Part shown: positions 1 through 7,158 of the stretch, piece by piece
Layout of the letters: the number at the start of each line of letters is the position of its first letter
Numbering within the stretch: the first letter of the stretch is position 1
Assembly (NCBI GenBank): GCA_017622815.1
Contig: JAGAQH010000006.1
Coordinates: 1-39,359, forward strand
DNA length: 39,359 bases
Source of the DNA: Bacteroidaceae bacterium
GTDB lineage: Bacteria; Bacteroidota; Bacteroidia; Bacteroidales; Bacteroidaceae
Reading direction: 5' to 3'
The notes under the pieces: generated by a model
What the model saw: only the letters and a program-made list of their open reading frames with translations
Told to the model about the DNA's origin: nothing
The model's database searches: none
Translations under genes and position numbers: made by a program

Positions 1-1603
1 CGGGATGAGCCTTCTCTATCTCGTCGAAGAGTACCACACTATAAGGCTTGCGGCGTACTGCCTCGGTGAGTTGTCCGCCCTCGTCATAGCCCACATATCC
101 CGGAGGAGCACCTATGAGGCGAGTTACGGAGAACTTCTCCTGATACTCGGACATGTCTATGCGTGTCATCATCTGCTCGTCGTCGAAGAGATATTCCGCC
201 AGGGCACGGGCCAGTTCCGTCTTACCCACGCCCGTAGTGCCGAGGAAGATGAACGAACCTATGGGGCGCTTGGGGTCCTGAAGACCTGCACGGCTGCGGC
301 GCACGGCATCGCTGACGGCCTGTATGGCGGCATCCTGACCGATGACACGATGGTGGAGTTCGTCCTCGAGGTTCAGGAGTTTGTCGCGCTCGCTGGTCTT
401 CATGCGGTTCACGGGGATGCCTGTCCAACGGCTTACCACATCGGCGATGTCGTCGGCCGTAACCTCCTCGCGGAGCAGTTTGGATGCGCCAAGTGAGGCG
501 GTACTCTCCTTCAACTGTCTGTCAAGTTCGGGCAACTGGCTGTAGCGTATCTCCGCCACACGGGCATAGTCGCCCTCGCGTTCGCGTTGTTCCGCCTCCT
601 GTTTCAGGGACTGTTGCTTATCCTTGATTGTCTGTATGCGCTCTGCCTGGCTCTTCTCCTCCTGCCATTGCTGGCGCATGGCGGTTTCCTCCTTCTTCAG
701 GGAGTCAATCTCGCGGGTAAGTTCCTCCAGTTTGGACTTGTCCTTCTCGCGCTTGATGGCCTCGCGCTCGATTTCCAACTGGCCAAGGCGGCGTGAAAGT
801 TCGTCCAGTTGCTCGGGCACGGAGTCGCGCTCCATGCGCAGACGTGCGGCTGCCTCGTCCATCAGGTCAATGGCCTTGTCGGGCAGGAAACGCTCGGTGA
901 TGTAGCGGTGTGAAAGGCTTACGGCAGCAATGATGGCATCGTCCTGGATGCGCACACGGTGGTGTTGTTCGTAGCGCTCCTTCAAGCCACGCAGGATACT
1001 TATGCTTGAAGGCACGTCCGGTTCGTCCACGCTGACCGTCTGGAAACGGCGCTCCAGAGCCTTGTCCTTCTCGAAATACTTCTGGTACTCGTCCAGGGTG
1101 GTGGCGCCGATGCTACGGAGTTCGCCACGTGCCAGGGCAGGCTTCAGTATGTTGGCGGCATCCATGGCGCCCTGTGTCTGTCCGGCACCCACGAGGGTGT
1201 GTATCTCGTCTATGAATAGGATTATCTCGCCCTGGCTCTGTGTCACATCGGAGATGACACCCTTCAGGCGTTCCTCGAACTCGCCCTGATACTTGGCACC
1301 TGCAATGAGCGCGCCCATGTCCAGAGAATATATCTGTTTGCCCTTGAGGTTTTCGGGCACGTCACCTCTGAGGATACGATGTGCAAGTCCCTCCACTATG
1401 GCCGTCTTACCCGTACCGGGTTCGCCGATTAGTATGGGGTTGTTCTTTGTGCGGCGGCTGAGTATCTGCAGCACACGACGTATTTCCTCGTCTCGACCAA
1501 TCACGGGATCGAGTTTGCCGTTCTTGGCATCCTCTACCAGGTTGCGGGCGAAGCGGTCGAGGGCTTTCTCCTGGTTTTGCTGATTGTTCATGTTGTTCTG
1601 CAT
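1..1603 (-). CDS. clpB: ClpB-type AAA+ disaggregase, C-terminus outside window, lacking the N-terminal domain
   Basis: ATP-dependent protein disaggregase that works with DnaK. The visible 534 codons contain NBD1 with Walker A GEPGTGKT (residues 60-67) and Walker B ILFIDEIH, a long charged coiled-coil M domain (roughly residues 250-385, which separates ClpB from ClpA/ClpC), and NBD2 with Walker A GTTGVGKT near residue 455. The window ends inside the NBD2 Walker B ([12 protein letters not shown]). Family members normally carry about 145-160 residues of N-domain before NBD1. Here the protein starts [18 protein letters not shown] and goes straight into NBD1. A TGA in the same frame at 1622-1624, seven codons upstream of the ATG at 1603, excludes a longer product, and the 85 bp up to the next gene has no room for the domain. 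A second in-frame ATG lies at 1591. No clear TAnnTTTG promoter was found upstream, so it may be read from the reductase cluster or from a divergent heat-shock promoter. Confidence 0.96.
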   Translation of the reverse strand, partial: MQNNMNNQQNQEKALDRFARNLVEDAKNGKLDPVIGRDEEIRRVLQILSRRTKNNPILIGEPGTGKTAIVEGLAHRILRGDVPENLKGKQIYSLDMGALIAGAKYQGEFEERLKGVISDVTQSQGEIILFIDEIHTLVGAGQTQGAMDAANILKPALARGELRSIGATTLDEYQKYFEKDKALERRFQTVSVDEPDVPSSISILRGLKERYEQHHRVRIQDDAIIAAVSLSHRYITERFLPDKAIDLMDEAAARLRMERDSVPEQLDELSRRLGQLEIEREAIKREKDKSKLEELTREIDSLKKEETAMRQQWQEEKSQAERIQTIKDKQQSLKQEAEQREREGDYARVAEIRYSQLPELDRQLKESTASLGASKLLREEVTADDIADVVSRWTGIPVNRMKTSERDKLLNLEDELHHRVIGQDAAIQAVSDAVRRSRAGLQDPKRPIGSFIFLGTTGVGKTELARALAEYLFDDEQMMTRIDMSEYQEKFSVTRLIGAPPGYVGYDEGGQLTEAVRRKPYSVVLFDEIEKAHP

Positions 1604-1688
1604 AATTGTAAGTATTAAAGTTCACCGAAGAATCGGCAAGGATTATGCAAAACCTTGTAAATCAGTCAAAATGTCGGTAAAGAGGACT

Positions 1689-2552
1689 TTATGTCAGTGA
1701 TTTGGCCTCGTCGGTAAGGTAGGGCATGACGATTTGTTCCGTACGTTGCCATAGTTCCAGCATCTGGGGGTGTTCGGTGTACTTCTTGCCCAGGCTGACG
1801 ATACGGCGCGTACGGTTGAACGTGCCCGTCTGGCCCTCCACGTCCTCGGACAGGAGCAGGTTGATGGCCGTGTCCGCCCCCTGGAGCGGAGTGCGGATGA
1901 CGGGACGGAAGATGAGGTCAGTGATGGGGTCGAAGAACATCTGCATGCGTATGATGCCGGTGTCCACTATGCCAGGGTCTACGGCATTCACGGTGATGCC
2001 CAGTTTCTTGATACGCTTGGCAAGTTCAAACGTGAAAAGTGTTATGGCCAGTTTGCTGTTGCTATAAGGCCATATGCGCATGAAGCACCCTTTGCACCCC
2101 TTCTCGAAGAAGTGGGGGAAGTTGAGCCGTCCCAAGGGATGCACGCACGAAGCCATGTTGACGATACGTGCCCCTTCCGGCATAAGTGGGAGGAGCAGGC
2201 GGGTCAGCAGGAAAGGACCTACGTAGTTCACACTGATGGTACGTTCCAGTCCGTCCACGGTGAAGTGTTGTCCTGTTTCCAGCGTGCCGGCATTGTTCAT
2301 CAGGCGGTCAACGCGCCCGAAGCGCTCCTTTATGGTGTCGGCAAAGTTGCGTACGCTTTGCAGGTTGGCCAGGTCGATGCCCATGACCTCTATGTTGTCG
2401 TTGCCCGTTTCCTTCTTCAGTTTTTCGCACTTCTCCTGTGCCTTCTTCGGGCAGTAGCATGCCATGATGGTATGGTATCCGGCCTGTGCCATGGCACGGG
2501 TTTCCTCCATGCCCATATCTCCGTCGGCACCGGTAATTATTGCTATCTTCAT
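1689..2552 (-). CDS. Short-chain dehydrogenase/reductase, candidate 3-beta-hydroxysteroid dehydrogenase
   Basis: NAD(P)-dependent oxidoreductase of 287 residues, of the retinol-dehydrogenase-like classical SDR type. Seen: nucleotide-binding segment TGADGDMG (residues 7-14), NNAG (86-89), Asn109, Ser135 and the catalytic YxxxK as YSNSK (Tyr163, Lys167), followed by DPG (192-194). The glycine motif is unusual: the position that is normally the second glycine of TGxxxGxG is Asp12. The ATG at 2552 gives a normal SDR N-terminus; a longer frame to 2615 would only translate the GC-rich intergenic repeat. It lies downstream of an old-yellow-enzyme gene and a steroid 5-alpha-reductase homologue on the same strand. 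In gut Bacteroidota that set is known to reduce 3-oxo bile acids, with the SDR acting as 3-beta-HSDH. The steroid assignment rests on context; the SDR assignment rests on sequence. Confidence 0.9.
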   Translation of the reverse strand: MKIAIITGADGDMGMEETRAMAQAGYHTIMACYCPKKAQEKCEKLKKETGNDNIEVMGIDLANLQSVRNFADTIKERFGRVDRLMNNAGTLETGQHFTVDGLERTISVNYVGPFLLTRLLLPLMPEGARIVNMASCVHPLGRLNFPHFFEKGCKGCFMRIWPYSNSKLAITLFTFELAKRIKKLGITVNAVDPGIVDTGIIRMQMFFDPITDLIFRPVIRTPLQGADTAINLLLSEDVEGQTGTFNRTRRIVSLGKKYTEHPQMLELWQRTEQIVMPYLTDEAKSLT

Positions 2553-2819
2553 AGGTTTATTGTATGGGACCCCACCCCATACCCTCCCGCAAGGGGAGGG
2601 AGTAGTATCAACCAACTCGTGACCACATCCCCCAGTACATCATATTCCCCTCCCTTGTGGCGAATGGAGTCCTTGGAGGATTGACTGAATGTCAATCTGT
2701 GCTCCATGAGGGGAGCTATCCCCATTGCGACGCGAGGACTGGGCAAGGGGGAGGGTCTAATCCCTTGTGGGAGGGCTGGGGTGGGGTCTGCTGTTTTGGT
2801 GGGGTCTGTTGGTTTGGGT
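2553..2819. repeat. GC-rich inverted intergenic repeats
   Basis: The 267-bp gap between the SDR and flavoprotein genes is built from short GC-rich blocks. A segment at 2567-2595 (GACCCCACCCCA...CCCTCCC...CAAGGGG) reappears in inverted orientation at 2762-2788 (CCCTTGTGGGAGGGC...GGGGTGGGGTC) with only a few differences. Further partial copies of the CCTCCC/CTTGTGG blocks lie between them (about 2645-2675 and 2735-2760). It reads open in several frames, but the products are low-complexity Pro/Gly strings with no family. I see no gene and no clear promoter here. It looks like a dispersed, non-autonomous palindromic repeat. Confidence 0.65.
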
Positions 2820-4055
2820 CTATTTATTCTGTTCTCTCTCTATTCTCTCTATCTCCTTCTGCAGGGACATGGGCAGAGGTTCCTCCAGATGCTTGTGGCA
2901 AGCCATGTCCAGGGTGTACATACGGCCAATGCAATAGTTGCTGTGCCCGCATCCGCAACGGTGATGAGGATCGTCTTTCAGACGGTTCACGAAGTCAGGT
3001 TCGTTAAGCAGGCTTCTGGCCATCTGCACCGCCTCGAAACCATGGGAGAGCACCTCGTTTATCTTGTCGCCTGCCACCAGACCGCCAACGTAGATGAACT
3101 TCATGTCGGGCAGGGCCTGGCGGAACTTCAGTGCGTCCTCCAGGAAGAAAGCCTCCTCGTAGGGCACGGTGGGCACCATCATCTTGCCGCAGGCACGCAC
3201 GCCGTATTTCAGCCACCACTTGTCCATGTAGTGTGTCATTGTCTTAATTGGCATTTCGCCACGCATCACGTACATGGGAGTGGCGCTTACCAGACCTCCG
3301 CTCAGCACTATGGCATGCACGCCCAGTTCCTGCAGGCGCTTGGCTATCTGCAGACTCTCGTCCAGGGTGGTGCCTGGATGCTTGAGACCGTCGCGCATGT
3401 TCATTTTCACTATCACGGCCATGTCGTCCTTGGCAGCCTTCATTACCTCCTCTATGCACATGGTCATGAAGCGCATGCGGTTTTCCAGCGAACCGCCGTA
3501 CTCGTCCTTGCGGTGATTGAAGTAGGTGTTCAGGAACTGGTCGATGAGGTAGCCATGTCCGCAATGTATCTCCACGCTATCGAAACCGGCTTCGCGAGCC
3601 AGGTTTACGGCGTTGCCGAACTGTTTGGCCAGCATGGGGAGTTCCTCCTTGCGGAGGCCTCGCACCAGGGTGGGGGAGTAGAGGTTGAACCCCGTGCATG
3701 CACCCACGGGGATGCATCCGCAGATGTCCTTGTGGCTCATGTTGCCGCAATGGCCCAGTTGGATGCCGGCGGCGGCACCTTCGCTATGTATGCCGTCGGT
3801 CAGTCGGCGAAGTCCGGGGATAATCTCGGGGCGCATGACCAACTGGCGGTCGAAACTAAGTCCGCTCTCTGTAACGGCGGCGTATGCCACGGTGGTCATC
3901 CCCACACCGCCACGCGCCACGCTGGTGTGGTAGTCGTAGAGTTGCTGGCTGGGTTCGTGCCCTGGGCACATGCTCTCGAAGGCCGCACTACGGATGGTGC
4001 GGTTCCTGAGGGTGAGGGGACCTATTTGTGCTTGTTCGAAGATTTTGTTTTGCAT
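2820..4055 (-). CDS. Old-yellow-enzyme family NADH:flavin oxidoreductase, candidate 5-beta-reductase
   Basis: FMN-dependent ene-reductase of 411 residues: a single TIM-barrel OYE domain without the C-terminal FAD/NAD domain of 2,4-dienoyl-CoA reductases. Seen: QLGH (residues 99-102), HGYLIDQFL (167-175) and the family signature running into YGGSLENR (186-193). A C-terminal cluster, Cys367, Cys369, Cys375 and Cys386 (C-x-C-x5-C-x10-C), sits where Fe-S members of the family bind a 4Fe-4S cluster, but the spacing differs from the usual C-x2-C-x3-C-x11/12-C. The gene lies between a 5-alpha-reductase homologue and an SDR, all leftward. This matches the Bacteroidota cluster in which a flavoprotein of this family (BaiCD-like) acts as 5BR on 3-oxo-delta4 or saturated 3-oxo bile acids. 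Substrate is inferred from context only; a general enone reductase is the alternative. Confidence 0.9.
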   Translation of the reverse strand: MQNKIFEQAQIGPLTLRNRTIRSAAFESMCPGHEPSQQLYDYHTSVARGGVGMTTVAYAAVTESGLSFDRQLVMRPEIIPGLRRLTDGIHSEGAAAGIQLGHCGNMSHKDICGCIPVGACTGFNLYSPTLVRGLRKEELPMLAKQFGNAVNLAREAGFDSVEIHCGHGYLIDQFLNTYFNHRKDEYGGSLENRMRFMTMCIEEVMKAAKDDMAVIVKMNMRDGLKHPGTTLDESLQIAKRLQELGVHAIVLSGGLVSATPMYVMRGEMPIKTMTHYMDKWWLKYGVRACGKMMVPTVPYEEAFFLEDALKFRQALPDMKFIYVGGLVAGDKINEVLSHGFEAVQMARSLLNEPDFVNRLKDDPHHRCGCGHSNYCIGRMYTLDMACHKHLEEPLPMSLQKEIERIEREQNK

Positions 4056-4183
4056 AGTTGAGGGGTTTTAGGGGGCTAGGAAGTTCTAGGAGGACCTAGG
4101 ATGTCCTAGGAAAGCCTAGGGGGTTAGAGGGAGTTTCCGTTTTCACCTTTCCGTTTTCACCTTTCCGTTTTTCGTTTTCCGTT
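4056..4183. repeat. Two simple-repeat tracts: 10-bp tandem CTAGG array and TTTCCGTTTTCACC repeats
   Basis: Positions 4076-4125 hold five consecutive units of exactly 10 bp, each CTAGG followed by five variable bases (starts at 4076, 4086, 4096, 4106, 4116). Directly after it (about 4136-4185) is a second tract of repeated TTTCCGTTTTCACC units. The latter motif, or its complement GGTGAAAACGGAAA, recurs at 9131-9155, 9303-9325, inside the gene at 9335 and at 18021-18046. No coding potential is apparent. Confidence 0.8.
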
Positions 4184-4945
4184 TCAATAAATAAAGGGTA
4201 TTATGCGCTTGCGCTTGCCTACTTGCTCGTTGCCGAATTCGGCACGGTATTTCTGGTTTATGGCATGGGCACGGGGCACGAGGTTTGCCGCCGTCCACCA
4301 CACGAACATCCATGCGGCAGGGTTGCACAGGAGGATGGCAAATCCCGTCCACTCGAGCAGTTCGCCCAGATAGTTGGCACTGGTCACATAGTCGAACATG
4401 CCTCCCTTGGGCAGATAGTGGTTGGTGTCGCCAGGCTTGCGCAGGTTGCGTATGGTGTGGTCAGCCTTCATGTGGGTGTACATTCCCAGGAAGAAGAGCA
4501 CAATGCCCACCCAGAAGTACCAGTGCTGGGCATAGTGGCAGAGGTCGGTGTAGGTGTCCTTGGGGAAGAGCACTATGCTTGCGCAAAGCAGGGAACTGTT
4601 CATGGTATTGAACCCTGCACCCATGGCAATGATGGCCAGGGGCATGCGGCTCTTGCCCTTCAGCAGGGAGGGGAAGATGAAACTACGGTACACATAGTGC
4701 AGGGCGTAGAGTCCCATGAAGAGAAGTTGCAGACGGTTGGGCGTGAACATCACGTTTGCCACTATGATGGGCACGAGGGCGGGAGCCTCCATCAGTACCC
4801 AACCAATCTTGTTGTCTATACTATATCCCCATCTGTTGGTGCGGAACTTGCCATAGCCGGCATCCACGAAGTACAGGGCTATGAACACGAACAGGCCCAT
4901 GACGGCCATTATCCATAAGATTAGGTGGTATGTGCTTATGTCCAT
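4184..4945 (-). CDS. Steroid 5-alpha-reductase family membrane protein (5AR-like)
   Basis: Integral membrane NADPH-dependent reductase of 253 residues with about six hydrophobic segments. It aligns along its length with eukaryotic SRD5A enzymes as I know them. Glu53 (LMEAPALVP) matches the catalytic Glu57 region of SRD5A2, and Tyr84 (HYVYRSFIFP) matches Tyr91 in HYFHRTFVYS. The NADPH-binding C-terminal half shows HTIRNLRKPGD (163-173), GGMFDYVTSANYLGELLEW (181-199) and the closing RKRIIPFIY. It reduces a delta4 double bond to the 5-alpha configuration in 3-oxo steroids. It is the first gene of the leftward reductase set, with an exact -7 element 30 bp upstream. In Bacteroidota such 5AR genes sit beside an OYE (5BR) and an SDR (3-beta-HSDH) and make allo- and isoallo-bile acids. 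Family identity is strong; the substrate remains an inference. Confidence 0.93.
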   Translation of the reverse strand: MDISTYHLILWIMAVMGLFVFIALYFVDAGYGKFRTNRWGYSIDNKIGWVLMEAPALVPIIVANVMFTPNRLQLLFMGLYALHYVYRSFIFPSLLKGKSRMPLAIIAMGAGFNTMNSSLLCASIVLFPKDTYTDLCHYAQHWYFWVGIVLFFLGMYTHMKADHTIRNLRKPGDTNHYLPKGGMFDYVTSANYLGELLEWTGFAILLCNPAAWMFVWWTAANLVPRAHAINQKYRAEFGNEQVGKRKRIIPFIY

Positions 4946-4974
4946 TCGGTTTCTTCTTATATGTTAATATGGCA

Positions 4975-4982
4975 CAAAGTTA
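4975..4982 (-). promoter_or_regulatory. Bacteroidota -7 element for the reductase cluster
   Basis: On the minus strand the bases read TAACTTTG, an exact match to TAnnTTTG, about 30 bp before the ATG of the 5-alpha-reductase gene. A matching -33 box is not evident. Its position suggests a short leader and transcription of the three reductases from here. Confidence 0.6.
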
Positions 4983-5127
4983 GCCTTTTTTACTTAATCC
5001 CATGAGATTTTACTGAAATAAATGGGGTGTTGTTCCAAAAAGAAATATATTGTGCGACGTATGTGGACAGTTGGACAGGCGCCTATCCTCATTTGTAATG
5101 AAATTACGGACGGGCAATGCCTCCGCC

Positions 5128-5158
5128 TTGTGTGGAAAGAAAATTAAGTGTATCTTTG
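5128..5158 (+). promoter_or_regulatory. Bacteroidota promoter for the calycin/HmuY operon
   Basis: TTG at 5128-5130, a 20-bp spacer, then TATCTTTG at 5151-5158 (exact TAnnTTTG). It lies 50 bp upstream of the ATG at 5209 and is oriented into the lipoprotein/TonB receptor operon, back to back with the leftward promoter at 4975. I did not recognise a Fur-like operator around it. Confidence 0.7.
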
Positions 5159-5208
5159 CAAAGGAATAGTCAGGGGGCTATGGCTCCCACGAGTTTATAT
5201 ATATAATA

Positions 5209-5742
5209 ATGTATAAAGGCCGTACCATATTCAACCTGTTTTGGGCATTGTGCCTCGGCATGGTTCTGGTGTCCTGCACTCAGGACAATGTGCACATGCC
5301 CGAGGCAGATACGGGCACGGAAACCTGGGAGACATACACCCAGGAGTTCCCGGGCAGGCTTTCCACCACCGTGCCTGTCGTTCAGGAACATCTCCAGGGA
5401 CCTGTTGAAAAGGACATGACCGTAAGGCTGAAGGACTTCCACATAGGGCACTCCGGCCATGTGACCCTCACCACCGAGGCCTTTGATGTTGACGACCCGT
5501 TTGTTTCCAACCTCTTGGGCAAGGACATCAGGATTGGCGCCATGGAAATCCCGCAGGTGGAGTATGCCGCCTATCCCTCGGGAGGAGGTCATCTGAAGAA
5601 GGACGCTTTCGACATCCAGGCAGGAGAGTACCGCACCCGCGGTTCGCTCTTCGGGGAGATAACCAAGGACGGCGCCCTGACCCTGACCCTGACCTACCGC
5701 CCCGGTACAATGCCGTTTGACATAGTGAGCGAGTTCAAGTAA
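5209..5742 (+). CDS. Calycin-like lipoprotein, first of two related copies
   Basis: Exported lipoprotein of 177 residues with signal peptide MYKGRTIFNLFWALCLGMVLVSC; the lipobox VLVSC places the lipidated Cys at 23. The mature part is beta-rich and ends TLTYRPGTMPFDIVSEF, closely like the end of the next gene (FKYGSMPFGLKQEY), so the two are probably paralogues. This pattern resembles the Bacteroidota calycin-like beta-barrel domain (PF13944), a family without an assigned reaction. It is the first gene after the promoter at 5128-5158 and shares an operon with a HmuY-like lipoprotein and a HmuR-like TonB receptor. An envelope role in heme/porphyrin capture is plausible but not shown by sequence. 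The family assignment is moderate; the lipoprotein call is firm. Confidence 0.8.
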   Translation: MYKGRTIFNLFWALCLGMVLVSCTQDNVHMPEADTGTETWETYTQEFPGRLSTTVPVVQEHLQGPVEKDMTVRLKDFHIGHSGHVTLTTEAFDVDDPFVSNLLGKDIRIGAMEIPQVEYAAYPSGGGHLKKDAFDIQAGEYRTRGSLFGEITKDGALTLTLTYRPGTMPFDIVSEFK

Positions 5743-5776
5743 AATATACGTCGATAAACCAAAAGAAAACGCGCCC

Positions 5777-5842
5777 CGTTGCGAGGGGCATCGCTCCACG
5801 TTGTGAAGGCCATCGCTTTACGTTGCGAGGGGCATCGTTCCA
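5777..5842 (+). repeat. Three tandem 22-bp repeats between the two calycin-like genes
   Basis: Three contiguous units of exactly 22 bp (5777-5798, 5799-5820, 5821-5842), each starting CGTTG and containing GGCATCG or GGCCATCG. Units 1 and 3 differ by one base; unit 2 is more diverged. The 145-bp gap otherwise holds only an AT-rich leader before the ATG at 5888. No clear terminator or promoter was seen. Confidence 0.85.
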
Positions 5843-5887
5843 CGGAGCACATAAACAAACATTCAATAATAATAACAATAAACCAAA

Positions 5888-6370
5888 ATGAAGAAACTTT
5901 TCCTATCATGCATCGCTCTCCTGAGCATAGTGCTGTTCTGTGCATGCGGTTCTGAGGACGGAGCCTCAGCCAAGGCAGAGGGCACATACATGACCCTGCG
6001 CGAAACCAACATGGTGAACCTTCCTCCCACCATACCCTTCACCCCTGTTAAGGACCGTGTGACGGTGAAGGTTAAGGCCGTGACAGACGATATGGTAGAT
6101 GTGACCATTCCGTCTATGACCTACAAATTCAATGGCACAGACATGGTTATCCCCGTATTCACCATCCACAACCTCCCCGTGCTGGATGCCGGCAAGGAGG
6201 GTGTGATCATCCCCATACACGATTTCAAGGAGAAGGTGGACAACAAGGATGTCATTGGCAAGATTGAGGTAGAGATAGAGCCCGACGGCGAGTTCGATAT
6301 GGACCTGACCTTCAAGTACGGCAGCATGCCGTTCGGCTTGAAGCAGGAGTACGAAAGCCTCCGCGACTAA
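5888..6370 (+). CDS. Calycin-like lipoprotein, second copy
   Basis: Lipoprotein of 160 residues: signal MKKLFLSCIALLSIVLFCAC with lipobox FCAC (Cys20), then a mature beta-rich domain. The segment IPVFTIHNLPV followed by the strand pair IGKIEVEIEPDGEFDMDLTF and the ending KYGSMPF fit the calycin-like barrel family (PF13944) of Bacteroidota. It resembles the C-terminal half of the preceding gene. Its stop codon abuts the ATG of the HmuY-like gene at 6371 with no intervening base, indicating translational coupling. The function is unknown; the operon suggests an accessory surface protein of a heme-type uptake system. Confidence 0.82.
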   Translation: MKKLFLSCIALLSIVLFCACGSEDGASAKAEGTYMTLRETNMVNLPPTIPFTPVKDRVTVKVKAVTDDMVDVTIPSMTYKFNGTDMVIPVFTIHNLPVLDAGKEGVIIPIHDFKEKVDNKDVIGKIEVEIEPDGEFDMDLTFKYGSMPFGLKQEYESLRD

Positions 6371-7126
6371 ATGCCTGTCTTGAGACACATACACCGGAAT
6401 ACCCTTGCACTCTGCCTGGCATCCCTTGTGCTGGCAGGGTGCAATGGCATATTTGATGGCATCTATGACGAGCCGGTGCGTGATGAGGCCTTGCAACTGG
6501 GTTTCAACCCTGCGGCAGAAGAGGGCAGGTACACCCTCGTTATGGATGCACGCAACTATGACGAGTGGATATACATGGACCTGCACCGCCTCACGCTGGA
6601 GAAGTACGACATACCCACCACCCTGACGGGAGAGTGGGACGGCAAGAGCGTGTGGGCAAGGTATAACGTGCAAGGTTCCCGCTATACCCTTCTGGAGGAA
6701 CGGCAAGTGGACACACAACCCGAACCCGAGGAATGGGACTTGGCCATACACCATTTCGACGTGCGCACCAACGGCGGTCAAGTCCTGCAAACGGGCTACA
6801 CGTCGGTGGATGACCTGCCCGAGAGTTCCGTATCCTTTGCCTCCGAAGGCTTCCGCCCCGACGAAAGGACGAGCCACCAGTGCATAGTGGACTTCTCGGG
6901 CATGTTCGACTACAACATCTGGTATCAGGCCTCGCCCGTCAATCTGGTGCTCTCGGATTGGGTAAGGATGGATTTCTCCACACCTCCGCCCAAGTACGAG
7001 GCCTCGCGCCGTGTCTACCTCCTGCGCATGCAGGACGGCACCGTGGCGGCCCTGCACATGAAGAGTTACATGAGCGAGGCAGGCACAAAGGGCATACTGA
7101 CCATCGACGTGAAATACCCATATTAA
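6371..7126 (+). CDS. HmuY-like hemophore-type lipoprotein
   Basis: Lipoprotein of 251 residues with lipobox LVLAGC (Cys24). The mature protein fits the HmuY family (PF14064): an early Trp-containing strand after a YDEWIYMDL motif, and the C-terminal pattern RRVYLLRMQDGTVAALHMK...GILTIDVKYPY, equivalent to the VY-K-DG-Y-K ... Y-Y ending of known HmuY proteins. HmuY of Porphyromonas gingivalis is a surface lipoprotein that captures heme and passes it to the receptor HmuR; related proteins in other species use different axial ligands. Heme ligands cannot be fixed from sequence alone here. It directly follows a calycin-like lipoprotein and precedes a HmuR-like TonB receptor by 32 bp, which supports the family call. 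Confidence 0.78.
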   Translation: MPVLRHIHRNTLALCLASLVLAGCNGIFDGIYDEPVRDEALQLGFNPAAEEGRYTLVMDARNYDEWIYMDLHRLTLEKYDIPTTLTGEWDGKSVWARYNVQGSRYTLLEERQVDTQPEPEEWDLAIHHFDVRTNGGQVLQTGYTSVDDLPESSVSFASEGFRPDERTSHQCIVDFSGMFDYNIWYQASPVNLVLSDWVRMDFSTPPPKYEASRRVYLLRMQDGTVAALHMKSYMSEAGTKGILTIDVKYPY

Positions 7127-7158
7127 GAGTCCCCTACCATTGGACATAATACAATGCA

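Noticed and set aside
1407-1625. A GTG-started frame opening with MNFNTYN, reminiscent of the normal ClpB start
   Set aside because: It is in a different frame from ClpB, diverges after a few residues and does not encode an N-domain; treated as coincidence or relic.
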